Origin: Pseudomonadota bacterium
GTDB lineage: Bacteria > Pseudomonadota > Gammaproteobacteria > Burkholderiales > Rhodocyclaceae
Length of the DNA: 64,000 nucleotides
Direction of reading: 5' to 3'
Assembly: GCA_018262095.1 (NCBI GenBank)
Contig: JAGTRW010000023.1
Location: forward strand, 1 to 64,000
In this document: in pieces, positions 42,903-52,271 of the stretch
Layout of the letters: every line of letters starts with the position of its first letter
Numbering within the stretch: the first letter of the stretch is position 1
Made by a program: the position numbers and the translations under genes
Notes under the pieces: generated by a model
Databases searched by the model: none
What the model was told of the DNA's origin: nothing
Seen by the model: the letters and a program-made list of their open reading frames with translations, nothing else

Positions 42903-43706
42903 ATGGCAGAAAGCGAAGCCCCGACGGGCTCAGACCCCCTCCCCCCGGTATTTGAACTCGAACAAACCGACGACTACAGCAGATTTTTGCTGCACTCGAA
43001 ATCGGAAATCCTGGCGTTGTTGCGTGCGCTGATTCAAAAAAGGTCGATGATTACGGTTCATTTCGATCATGGCCGGTCGTTCCTGCTCACCACGATCATC
43101 GCGCTGAGCGATGACAATCGCGAGTTTATCCTCGACATCGGCAGCAACGAAGACATGAACCGCAGGGCGCTGCTCGCCGACAAGCTGATTCTGACGACGA
43201 TCGCCGACAAGGTGAAGGTTCAGTTCAGCCTCAACAAGCTGTCACCGACCCAGAGCGGCGGCGGCCCCGCGTTTCTGGCCAAGATACCCGAACAACTGCT
43301 GCGTCTGCAGCGCCGCGAGTTTTTCCGGCTATCAACGCCGGTCGCCAACCCGCTCAAGCTGTGCGCCACCCTCACCGGCGCCGACGCCAGCGTGCAGCAA
43401 CTCGAGTTGCCGCTGATGGACCTCAGCGGCGGCGGCGTCGGCCTGGTCGCGCGCCCCGACCAAGCCGAGCTATTCAAACGCGGCGACACGCTGAAGGACT
43501 GCCAGATCATGCTTCCCGACGAGGGTTTGTTGGTCGCCACGATCTGCGTGCGCAACATCTTCGAGGTCACCACCCGCATCGACTCGCATTTCTTCCGCCT
43601 CGGTTGCGAGTTCATCGGCCTGTCCCCCGCGCGTTCGACGCTGGTTCAGCGTTACATCACGCGTGTCGAGCGCGAACGCAAGGCGCGACTCAACGGACTG
43701 AGCTGA
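42903..43706 (+). CDS. ycgR: Flagellar brake protein YcgR (PilZ domain)
   Basis: A 267-residue c-di-GMP receptor that slows the flagellar motor. The N-terminal YcgR domain (residues ~15-125) precedes a PilZ domain with the binding motif in LLRLQRREFFRLSTPVANP and LMDLSGGGVGLVA (RxxxR and D/NxSxxG forms). A good target for c-di-GMP from the GGDEF protein in this window. It ends the flagellar cluster, 113 bp after the FlhB-like gene. Confidence 0.92.
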   Translation: MAESEAPTGSDPLPPVFELEQTDDYSRFLLHSKSEILALLRALIQKRSMITVHFDHGRSFLLTTIIALSDDNREFILDIGSNEDMNRRALLADKLILTTIADKVKVQFSLNKLSPTQSGGGPAFLAKIPEQLLRLQRREFFRLSTPVANPLKLCATLTGADASVQQLELPLMDLSGGGVGLVARPDQAELFKRGDTLKDCQIMLPDEGLLVATICVRNIFEVTTRIDSHFFRLGCEFIGLSPARSTLVQRYITRVERERKARLNGLS

Positions 43707-43745
43707 AGAGGCGGCAAGGCCCGAGTCCAGGGCTGGCAGGCCCGG

Positions 43746-44923
<1,178 letters not shown>

Positions 44924-44925
<2 letters not shown>

Positions 44926-45637
44926 ATTTCCCGCTCTCCTTGCCGCGCGTCGTTCTGGCGCTCCAGCCGATCGCCTTGCGGTTCTTCGGCCGCGCGACTT
45001 TCTCGGTGCGCAGGCCGACCGGTGGGGCTTTCGATTCACTGACTTCCATGCCCAACCAGCCGCCGAGCACCGCCTCGGCCTGCGCCACGCCCGTTTTCTT
45101 GAGGCTGGAAAAGAGCTGCAGCGTACAGTTGTCGCTGATTTCAGCCAGCGCCAGCTGGACCTCGCGCAAGGCCACCGCTTGCTCCTGACGCGTCAGTTTG
45201 TCGGCCTTGGAGAGCAGGATATGAATCGGCTTGCCGGTCTGCGCGAACCACGCCAGCATCTGCAAATCGAGATCGGTGAGCGGATGGCGGCTATCCATAA
45301 TCAGCACCAGACCGACCAGTGGCTCGCGATAGCGCAGATAAGGCGCGAGCAGCCCCTCCCACTGCGAGCGGATCTCCTCCGGCGCCTTGGCAAAACCGTA
45401 ACCGGGCAAATCGACGAAATATTTCCCGACATCGAGAGTGAAATAATTGAGATGTTGCGTCCGGCCCGGGGTCTTGGAAACAAAGGCCAAGCGGGTGTGA
45501 TTGGCCAACGTATTGATGGCCGACGACTTGCCGGCATTCGAACGCCCGGCGAAAGCAACCTCGCATCGGGAGTCGACTGGTAAATCGGACAATTTGGCGA
45601 CGGTCGTATGAAAGACCGCCTTCTGAAAAATGGGCAT
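44924..45637 (-). CDS. engB: Ribosome biogenesis GTPase YihA/YsxC (EngB)
   Basis: A 237-residue GTPase needed for 50S subunit assembly. G1 is [13 protein letters not shown]3 DLPGYGFA, G4 LLSKADKL, with the usual EngB N terminus ([14 protein letters not shown]). A basic C-terminal extension ([21 protein letters not shown]...) of ~30 residues exceeds the minimal family and may touch rRNA. ATG at 45637, divergent from cytochrome c4, the usual betaproteobacterial order. Confidence 0.94.
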
Positions 45638-45743
45638 TGGCAGACCGAAAAGAGGCTAGCGTGACTGATCGCTAAAGTGCTATAGAATATCAGGTTTGGG
45701 AATTCGCATCTCTGAACTCGAACGCATTCACAGGAGTTTGTAC

Positions 45744-46379
45744 ATGATTCGCGCCACTGCACTTGCGGTTCTCATGGCCGTTGGCCTCTCCTCAACATTC
45801 GCGGCAGAAGAAGTGAAGGCCCCCGATCTGGCCAAGGCCAAGAAGATCGCCGAGACGGTATGCGTCGCCTGCCACGGTGCAGACGGCAATAGCCCGACGT
45901 CGGCCAACCCGATCCTCGCGGGCCAGGGTTCAGCGTACCTCCTCAAGCAGCTCACCGAATTCAAGGCGGCCGACGGCAAGCCGGCTGTGCGCAACAACCC
46001 GATCATGGCGGGAATGACTGCGGCACTGACGGTCGACGACATGAAGGGCTTGGCGCTTTATTTTTCGCAACAAAGGCGCAAGCCGGCGAGCGCGACGGAC
46101 GAAAAACTGGTCGCCGCCGGCAAGAACCTGTGGCGCAAAGGCGACTTCGAGAAGGGCGTTCCCGCCTGCGCCGGCTGCCACGGCCCGGCAGGAGCCGGCG
46201 TTCCCGCCCAATACCCGCGACTCGCCGGGCAATACGCTGAATACACCGACCTGCAGCTCAAGAACTTTCGCAGCGAGGAGCGCTCAAACGATCCAGAAAA
46301 GATGATGCGCGCTGTTGCCGACAAACTCTCCGACAAGCAAATCAAGGCGCTTGCCGACTACGTGGCCGGCCTGCGCTGA
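45744..46379 (+). CDS. Diheme cytochrome c4
   Basis: A 211-residue periplasmic electron carrier from the ATG at 45744 (CAGGAG upstream). Sec signal MIRATALAVLMAVGLSSTFAAE, then two class I heme sites, CVACHGADGN and CAGCHGPAGAG, with Met ligands likely in NPIMAGMTAAL and EKMMRAVADKLS. It passes electrons to terminal oxidases. The track ORF starts 16 codons early. Promoter-like TATAGAAT is seen ~60 bases upstream. Confidence 0.92.
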   Translation: MIRATALAVLMAVGLSSTFAAEEVKAPDLAKAKKIAETVCVACHGADGNSPTSANPILAGQGSAYLLKQLTEFKAADGKPAVRNNPIMAGMTAALTVDDMKGLALYFSQQRRKPASATDEKLVAAGKNLWRKGDFEKGVPACAGCHGPAGAGVPAQYPRLAGQYAEYTDLQLKNFRSEERSNDPEKMMRAVADKLSDKQIKALADYVAGLR

Positions 46380-46436
46380 CCTTCCTCTCGAATCACCTGA
46401 AGACCGCTTGGCTTTTCTCACCCACTTGGATGCCTC

Positions 46437-46868
46437 ATGAAAACTCTAAAGCAGCTCATCGAGAGCAAGAACAAGAAACTGGCTGCCGTCGCCCCCGAAC
46501 AATCGGTGCTGCGTGCGCTCGAAATCATGGCCGAGAACGACGTCGGCGCATTGCTCGTGCTCGACGGCAAACGCCTGGCAGGCGTCTTCTCTGAGCGCGA
46601 CTATGCGCGCAAGGTGATCCTGCAGGGCAAGGCGTCGAAAAGCACAAAAGTCAGCGAGATCATGACCGGCAAGGTCGTTTATGTCACCTTGAATCGCACC
46701 ATCGAGGAGTGCATGGCGATCATGACCGAAAAGCACTTCCGCCACTTGCCGGTCCTCGACGACGATCACAATGTCGTCGGCATCGTCTCGATCGGCGACA
46801 TGATCAAGGAAATGATCAGCCAGCAGAAGTTCATCATCGACCAGTTGGAAAACTACATTACCCGCTGA
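46437..46868 (+). CDS. CBS-domain pair protein
   Basis: A 143-residue cytosolic protein made of two CBS motifs: VLRALEIMAENDVGALLVLDGKRLAGVFSERDYARKV and MTGKVVYVTLNRTIEECMAIMTEKHFRHLPVLDDDHNVVGIVSIGDMI. Such stand-alone pairs bind adenine nucleotides and regulate partners. The N-terminal LKQLIESKNKKLAAVAPEQS is typical of the group. It lies 57 bp after cytochrome c4, likely separate. Confidence 0.9.
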   Translation: MKTLKQLIESKNKKLAAVAPEQSVLRALEIMAENDVGALLVLDGKRLAGVFSERDYARKVILQGKASKSTKVSEIMTGKVVYVTLNRTIEECMAIMTEKHFRHLPVLDDDHNVVGIVSIGDMIKEMISQQKFIIDQLENYITR

Positions 46869-46935
46869 TCGCCAAGCCAGGCCGTAGCGGCTGTTACGGC
46901 CGGCTGCGTATCCTGCAAAAAGAGGGAGGGGGCGC

Positions 46936-48264
46936 TCAGTTGTTGATGAAGCGCGACTCGAGGAAACGCGTCGCGTTGTCCAGATCGCTGTAGATCTTGC
47001 TGCCGTGAAGTGCCGAAACGAACTTCCGCCAGTTGATATCGGGCTCAGCCAGACGAAAGCCGTAGAGTCCGCGGGCCTCGCTTCTCTTTTCACGCAGGAT
47101 GAAGGCGTTGACGTGCGAAACGTCGGCGTGCCCCAACTTGATAGTCGCTTCGCACCAGGTATTGAGCGGCAAGACCCCGTGGGCAAGCGCCTGGAACCCG
47201 TCGGAAGAAACCTCGATTACCTTGATCGATATCTTGCCCTGCTTGCCGTCGACCGAGGTGTAGGTGATTCGCCCCGGGCACTTCACCGAGAAACGCTCGT
47301 GACGGCGTAACGGGCTATCTTCTGGACTGACTGACGGCGTCGGCAACACCGCACGATACTCGGGCAGATCGTAGATGGTGTGGAGCAAGGCTTTTTTTCG
47401 CTCGCTCAAATTCTCGAAGGTATGCGTCCGAACGTTGAAAAAATAGTCGATCAATGCAGGCGTCAGCACCGGGTCGTTGGTGGTGAAAAAACGCCGGCTC
47501 GGAAAATGAATATTGGGTAACTTGATCTCAGTGAAATACGCGTAGAGGTTGCGGCGCGCGGGCTTCGACGCATAATGCTCGCGCATGACATTGACCGCTT
47601 CCTTGAGGTCAAGGGTAGCACCGACGGCGGGCGCACCATTGACGAAATCGTAGTTTTCGACGACGTTCGCCGTCAGTCGCTGGAAAAACAACAGCGACTC
47701 GTACATCTCGATATGGCTCGGATTAACGGCGATGACCAGGTGCCGGGTGTCGAAAAACGTCGTGCAGTATTCATACATGAACTTCATCAGCGGAAACAGG
47801 ATGGTACCGCCCGTTTTGCGGAACTTGCGGTTGATGGCCAGCGCAGACACCTCGGCGATCAAGCCTTCCTTTTTGCGCACCGACGTCAGGTCGAAGATCT
47901 GCTGCAGCGGGAAACCCAGTGCGCTTTCGCGGATCAGCGAGATGGTCCCGACTACCTCGCCGTCGTACTTGGCACAGAGCGTCGTCGTGGTCGGCAGCGC
48001 GTGGTAGATGGTCACCCGCATCCCCGAGGGATCGGGTTTCATGAAGCCGCTATCGACGTAGGCGTCGTGCAGCACCGAGAAGCAGGCCTCAAGCTCCTCT
48101 TTTGTTTCGGCGATCTTGAGCACCAGCCGCTCGCTCGGTGCCGGGTCGCAGTTTGCAAACGAGCGAAATACCTCGAAACGCTTCTTGCGCGGCAGCCAGG
48201 AGATCAGCTTGCGGGCCGATTCACGCACCAGTTTTCGCAATCGTAAGCGAAGCCTCTTGAGCAC
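46936..48264 (-). CDS. FeeM-like N-acyltransferase fused to a PilZ domain
   Basis: A 442-residue protein. A basic N terminus (LKRLRLRLRKLVRESARKL) may associate with the membrane. Residues ~45-290 resemble the GNAT-like N-acyl amino acid synthase (FeeM) domain: CFSVLHDAYVDSGFMKPDPSGMRVTIYHALPTTTTLCAKYDGEVVGTISLI and EVSALAINRKFRKTGG. Residues ~315-425 are PilZ-like (RRHERFSVKCPGRITYT...VIEVSSDGFQAL), with RRxxR and a modified DxSxxG. It suggests acyl-amino-acid signal or lipid synthesis controlled by c-di-GMP; acyl-ACP as donor is family knowledge. Confidence 0.8.
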   Translation of the reverse strand: MLKRLRLRLRKLVRESARKLISWLPRKKRFEVFRSFANCDPAPSERLVLKIAETKEELEACFSVLHDAYVDSGFMKPDPSGMRVTIYHALPTTTTLCAKYDGEVVGTISLIRESALGFPLQQIFDLTSVRKKEGLIAEVSALAINRKFRKTGGTILFPLMKFMYEYCTTFFDTRHLVIAVNPSHIEMYESLLFFQRLTANVVENYDFVNGAPAVGATLDLKEAVNVMREHYASKPARRNLYAYFTEIKLPNIHFPSRRFFTTNDPVLTPALIDYFFNVRTHTFENLSERKKALLHTIYDLPEYRAVLPTPSVSPEDSPLRRHERFSVKCPGRITYTSVDGKQGKISIKVIEVSSDGFQALAHGVLPLNTWCEATIKLGHADVSHVNAFILREKRSEARGLYGFRLAEPDINWRKFVSALHGSKIYSDLDNATRFLESRFINN

Positions 48265-48389
48265 TGTGCCACCTCCGACGAACCTACCCGTTCATCATAC
48301 TAGGTTTATACCAAAAACAAAGGGCGTCGAGTGCCTATCCTGGGCCGCCCAGAGAATAGGGAAAATTGATGCGCCTGACGGCAATTAGA

Positions 48390-48500
48390 CTATTTTTCAG
48401 GGTCAGAAACGCTCGGACCGCCAAAATATGACGATAGAAAATACGGAACCACGACGATAACGACCGTGAAAGCAATCGTCGCATATAGAGTTGAATTCAT
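48390..48500 (-). CDS. 36-residue single-helix membrane protein (a)
   Basis: ATG 48500 is preceded by AAAGGAGACATTC, an excellent ribosome-binding site. Product: MNSTLYATIAFTVVIVVVPYFLSSYFGGPSVSDPEK. One helix (residues ~5-23) with a Pro near its end, then a short polar tail. It is absent from the ORF track because of length. Composition and the site are like those of genuine small membrane proteins. No family recognised. Confidence 0.6.
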   Translation of the reverse strand: MNSTLYATIAFTVVIVVVPYFLSSYFGGPSVSDPEK

Positions 48501-48625
48501 GAATGTCTCCTTTCGTAATGCGAGTGATGTTTCAATTTCACGAAAAGAAGCTTATCGAAACACGTGCCACAACGCTGTTGCCACTGTGATTGGCTTGCGT
48601 GCCATGCTGTAACGTGGTGGAACTT

Positions 48626-48642
48626 TTGGCACCATATGCCAA
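48626..48642. promoter_or_regulatory. Inverted repeat TTGGCA-N5-TGCCAA
   Basis: A perfect 6-bp inverted repeat with a 5-base spacer, ~125 bases upstream of the 36-residue protein gene on the minus strand. It is a candidate operator. Spacing rules out a sigma-54 promoter. Confidence 0.3.
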
Positions 48643-48691
48643 GCGGCACAATACGCCTTCAAGAAAAGGCAATGCGGCCGCCAACTGCATT

Positions 48692-48732
48692 AAAAAAAGG
48701 GCTGGGGGGTGTGGGGAACACCGAGCCAGCCC
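48692..48732 (-). terminator. Strong minus-strand terminator
   Basis: GGGCTGG...CCAGCCC enclosing an inner GGTGT-TCCCC-ACACC hairpin and followed by seven T on the minus strand. It would end transcripts arriving from the two small membrane protein genes at 49.2-49.4 kb. Confidence 0.65.
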
Positions 48733-49168
48733 GCAACCCTAGTGCAAGGAGGGCTTGCAAAAGGCCACGTCCAATCTAATTCAGCCTGCACTAAACACCA
48801 ATACCGTGTTCCATGTAGTTCCCGCCGAGCGCGAGGCTTCATGCCAAAGGATCCACCACCACCAGGCGTTCTCAGACAAAGCAGCGACGAAGGGACAAGA
48901 CACCGGCCCAACGCTTAGACAGCGCTTCCGACCTTACCCGCGACGACCTTCGAAGAAGGTCGCAAAGAACCGCTTATTGCGGCAGTGAGCAGTTGCTGTG
49001 ACAGTTTGAACACATCACAAAATCCGAAAGCAAGCTCGGCCTGACTGCCCGGACTGCTGCGGAAGGACGCGCGACACGAAAAACCTGTGCGCCTCAAACT
49101 GGCAAGAATTGAAATCGTGCCAGAAACAACAAATTTACAGTTCTACAACTGGCGAAACGAGTTGCCGC
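48733..49168. other. Gene-free stretch upstream of a terminator
   Basis: No convincing reading frame is seen on either strand. The 73-residue minus-strand frame at 48690-48911 runs into the terminator and is not protein-like. A long 3' untranslated region or a noncoding RNA on the minus strand is possible. Confidence 0.5.
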
Positions 49169-49291
49169 TTAATTCCAGTCGTATTGCTCAAGTTTCATAT
49201 CGTTTTTCTTGAGGTACACTTCCACGATTCGGGGCAGAAGGATGAGAACAAACAAGAAGGCGACGATCGCAAAGTCGTTTAATAATTTCAT
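49169..49291 (-). CDS. 40-residue single-helix membrane protein (b)
   Basis: ATG 49291 with GAAAGGAAATAACC upstream. The protein begins MKLLNDFAIVAFLFVLILLPRIVEVYL and ends in a charged tail (KKNDMKLEQYDWN). One helix with a Pro near its cytoplasmic end, as in (a) and (c). It lies 30 bp after (c) on the same strand, so the two form a small operon. Overlooked by the track because of size. Confidence 0.6.
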   Translation of the reverse strand: MKLLNDFAIVAFLFVLILLPRIVEVYLKKNDMKLEQYDWN

Positions 49292-49321
49292 GGTTATTTC
49301 CTTTCGGCGTGATTTGAACTA

Positions 49322-49441
49322 TTAGGCGGATTCGAGATTGTTCTTTGAACTGGCAGACAGATCGATCAGCAGGGCAATTGCCTGGGGCAGCACGGCAACG
49401 ATGACAATCGAAACGGCAAAAATCGCTTGAGCTAAAACCAT
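49322..49441 (-). CDS. 39-residue single-helix membrane protein (c)
   Basis: ATG 49441 with GGAAGG at a good distance. It begins MVLAQAIFAVSIVIVAVLPQAIALLIDL and ends SASSKNNLESA. The helix again carries an LP step, as LLP in (b) and VVP in (a). Three such genes in about 1 kb, each with a strong ribosome-binding site, argues that they are real and related in role. Confidence 0.6.
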   Translation of the reverse strand: MVLAQAIFAVSIVIVAVLPQAIALLIDLSASSKNNLESA

Positions 49442-49616
49442 TGTGAATACCTTCCGTAATGTGAAACACAAATTCATCTAACGGAAATGATTCTAACGAT
49501 TGGAGCGTTTTTTCTCAGTTGCGTCATTGATTCGGTTTGGTATCAGTTTGTGACACGAGTCATCAGCCCCTGTGTCCATGCGTTAGTCAGGCATTGCTGA
49601 TCAACGAAGGAAAACC

Positions 49617-50057
49617 GTGAAAAAAGCCGTGCTGGCAATCGCTCTTGTTGCCGCCCTCAGTACTCCCGCGCTGGCCGCCGAGGTGGGCGTTTCCGTGACC
49701 ATCGGCCAACCAGGCTTCTATGGTCGGCTCGACATCGGCGGTTTTCCGCCGCCGCAACTCATCTACGACAGCCCGCGCTACATTGGGCGAGTTCCCCCTG
49801 GCCGCCCACCAGTCTATCTGCGCGTCCCGCCCGGCCATATCAAGCACTGGGACAAACACTGCCGGGAGTACAACGCCTGTGGCGAGCCTGTTTTCTTTGT
49901 CAAGGACGACTGGTACCACCGCGAATACGCCCCGCGTTATCAGGACCGTCGAGGCGATTACCGTGATAACGGCACGGGGCCGCATGACTATCGCCAAGAC
50001 GAAAGGCATGACAATCGCGAGCACGACAAAGGTCACGGACACGGCCGCGACCATTAG
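49617..50057 (+). CDS. Periplasmic basic His/Asp/Arg-rich protein
   Basis: A 146-residue exported protein: signal MKKAVLAIALVAALSTPALAAE (GTG start), then a conserved-looking core (IGQPGFYGRLDIGGFPPPQLIYDSPRYIGRVPPGRPPVYLRVPPGHIKHWDKHCREYNACGEPVFFV) with two cysteines, and a disordered tail rich in His, Asp, Arg and Gly (RQDERHDNREHDKGHGHGRDH) that could bind metal. Similar proteins are common in betaproteobacteria without known function. It stands alone on the plus strand. Confidence 0.75.
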   Translation: MKKAVLAIALVAALSTPALAAEVGVSVTIGQPGFYGRLDIGGFPPPQLIYDSPRYIGRVPPGRPPVYLRVPPGHIKHWDKHCREYNACGEPVFFVKDDWYHREYAPRYQDRRGDYRDNGTGPHDYRQDERHDNREHDKGHGHGRDH

Positions 50058-50142
50058 CCATGGCATGACCCGCTGACGCTGCCAGGCGAGAGACGAATCG
50101 CCCGGCGGCAATGGCCGGTCCTTGATTCGCTTTGCTTCGTAT

Positions 50143-50217
<75 letters not shown>

Positions 50218-50296
50218 TGACGAGGACGTGCTGCCTGGTGTTGCCAGCCTAGTCTGAAAAAGAAAAAGGCCTACATCACTGTAAGCCTTGTCTTTA

Positions 50297-50372
50297 TGGT
50301 GCCGCTGGCCGGAATCGAACTGGCGACCTTCGCATTACGAATGCGCTGCTCTACCAACTGAGCTACAGCGGC
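50297..50372 (-). tRNA. tRNA-Thr(CGU)
   Basis: 76 bases with encoded CCA. GCCGCTG acceptor pairs with CAGCGGC; anticodon loop TTCGTAA gives CGT; D and T arms are regular. It lies 79 bp upstream of tRNA-Thr(GGU) on the same strand, likely one transcript. Confidence 0.95.
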
Positions 50373-50481
50373 TCTGCAAGCCATCAGGTGAGTGCAGGGT
50401 CGGCATTCTAGCAGTGCCGGCCGATTTTTCAAAACCTATTTTGCGCGCCTGGATCGCCAACATTCTGCGCGCCGCCACCGT

Positions 50482-51789
50482 CTAATCGAGGCGAGCCAGC
50501 CTGGACTTGGCGAGCGGCGGATTGGCCGAGAAATATTTGCGGATCCCGGAGATGATCGCCTCGGCCATCTTGTCCTGATAGACGTCGTCGTTGAGCCGCC
50601 TTTCTTCTTCCGGATTCGAGATGAACGCCGTTTCGATCAGGATCGACGGGATGTCAGGCGCCTTGAGCACGGCGAAACCGGCCTGTTCGACGCTGGCCTT
50701 GTGCAGACGGTTGATGCCACCAAGCTCGCCGAGCACCGCTTTGCCCAATTTCAGACTGTCGCTGATCGTCGCCGTTTGCGACAGATCGAGCAACGTGCGC
50801 GCCAGCATCGGGTCCTTGACGTCGATATTGACGCCGCCGATCAGATCGGAGGCGTTTTCCTTTTGCGCGAGATAGCGCGCCGCCGAACTCGACGCGCCGC
50901 TTTCGGACAGCGCGAACACCGACGAACCGTTGGCGTCGGGACGCGTAAAAGCATCGGCATGAATCGAAACGAACAGGTCGGACTGGATACGCCGCGCCTT
51001 CTGCACGCGCATATGCAGCGGCACGAAGAAATCGGTGTCGCGAGTGAGCACCGCGCGCATATTGGGTTCGGCGTCGATCTTGGCCTTCAGGCGCCGGGCG
51101 ACGGCCAGCGTGACGTTCTTCTCGTAGCTGCCGCCACTACCGACTGCGCCGGGGTCTTCTCCGCCATGCCCGGGATCGAGCGTGATGGTGACCAGCCGAT
51201 CGACGACCGGCTTGCCCGAGCGCGGCCTTTCGGCCTTGATCGCCGAATTGGGCTGCGGCATTTTTTCGACCTGCAGCCCCATATTGCCGAGCAGCGTGTC
51301 GTTTCTTTCGAGCAGTTGCAGCAAGGCGTCAGGCGGCTCCAAAGGATAGACGTCGAGCACCAGGCGATGGCCGTACTCGCCGGCCGGTGGCAGCACGAAG
51401 ACCTGCGGCTTGACCTCGTTCTTGAGCTCCATCACCAAACGAACGACGCCGGGCTTGAAGCGGCCGGCGCGCAGCAGCTTGATGTTGGGGTCGTCCGGTG
51501 AAATTTTCCCGGCCAGCCCTTCGAGCACTCGGTTGAACTCGATTCCCTCGAGGTCGACGACCAGACGCTCGGGGTCCTTGATCATGAAGTGCGAATATTT
51601 GAGCGGTGCCGAGCATTCGATCGCCACCCGCGTGTAATCGGCGGCCGGCCAGACGCGGACGGCAAGAATCCCGGGGGAGCGGTCAACGGCGGCGCGTCCG
51701 ACCGGGCTGACCAGCAGCAGCAGCGACGCGCCGGCGAACTTGATCAGGTCCCGGCGCCCGGCCAGCGGCTGGCGAGTTCGCTCAGACAT
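50482..51789 (-). CDS. amiC: N-acetylmuramoyl-L-alanine amidase AmiC
   Basis: A 435-residue periplasmic septum-splitting amidase. A Tat-type signal (GRRDLIKFAGASLLLLVSPVGRA) leads to an AMIN domain (residues ~40-150; VRVWPAADYTRVAIECSAPLKYSHFMI) and a zinc amidase_3 domain (ITLDPGHGGEDPGAVG, SYEKNVTLAVARRL, FVSIHADAF, FISNPEEE). The start overlaps tsaE by 46 bp. Confidence 0.94.
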   Translation of the reverse strand: MSERTRQPLAGRRDLIKFAGASLLLLVSPVGRAAVDRSPGILAVRVWPAADYTRVAIECSAPLKYSHFMIKDPERLVVDLEGIEFNRVLEGLAGKISPDDPNIKLLRAGRFKPGVVRLVMELKNEVKPQVFVLPPAGEYGHRLVLDVYPLEPPDALLQLLERNDTLLGNMGLQVEKMPQPNSAIKAERPRSGKPVVDRLVTITLDPGHGGEDPGAVGSGGSYEKNVTLAVARRLKAKIDAEPNMRAVLTRDTDFFVPLHMRVQKARRIQSDLFVSIHADAFTRPDANGSSVFALSESGASSSAARYLAQKENASDLIGGVNIDVKDPMLARTLLDLSQTATISDSLKLGKAVLGELGGINRLHKASVEQAGFAVLKAPDIPSILIETAFISNPEEERRLNDDVYQDKMAEAIISGIRKYFSANPPLAKSRLARLD

Positions 51790-52271
51790 TGCCGCCCCGT
51801 CTCGCTATGGGCGACGAGTTCGAGCAGGCGCCCCGATTCGGGTGTCTGTCCGGCAAAGCGAAAGACGAGCGCGAGATCAGCCGGCGGCACGTAACCAGCG
51901 GCCTTTTCAGGCCACTCGACGAGGCACACGCAATCATCCCGAAAGTATTCGCCAAGGCCGGCATCTTCAAACTCTGTGGGTTCATTGAAACGATAAAAAT
52001 CAAAGTGATACCAGTATATGCTCGAAACTACGTAAACTTCAACCAGCGTATAGGTCGGGCTTTTGACCGGACCGCTGTGGCCGAGCGCACGCAGCAGCGC
52101 GCGCACCAGCGTGGTTTTGCCGGCGCCCAGCTCGCCGTCGAGCCAGACAACCATGCCGGGAGCCAGCAATGGCGCGAGTTCGCGCCCGAGCGCGATGGTC
52201 GCCGCCTCGTCCGGCAACGAGCGCGTCAGCGTTGACGCAGAACGAAGCGGGCTATGATTCGGGCTATGCAC
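51744..52271 (-). CDS. tsaE: tRNA threonylcarbamoyladenosine ATPase TsaE
   Basis: A ~175-residue P-loop protein needed for t6A37 tRNA modification. Walker A is GELGAGKTTLVRALLRALG; SPTYTLVEVY and HFDFYRFNEPTEFEDAGLGEYF are family landmarks. The track extends to 52838, but that part is antisense to queG. The best start is GTG 52271, which overlaps the divergent queG start region; an inner TTG is an alternative. The tsaE-amiC order is common. Confidence 0.88.
   Translation of the reverse strand: MHSPNHSPLRSASTLTRSLPDEAATIALGRELAPLLAPGMVVWLDGELGAGKTTLVRALLRALGHSGPVKSPTYTLVEVYVVSSIYWYHFDFYRFNEPTEFEDAGLGEYFRDDCVCLVEWPEKAAGYVPPADLALVFRFAGQTPESGRLLELVAHSETGRQCLSELASRWPGAGT

Noticed and set aside
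48626-48642. Possible sigma-54 promoter TTGGCAC...TGCC
   Set aside because: GG and GC are 10 bases apart instead of the required 12 in both orientations.
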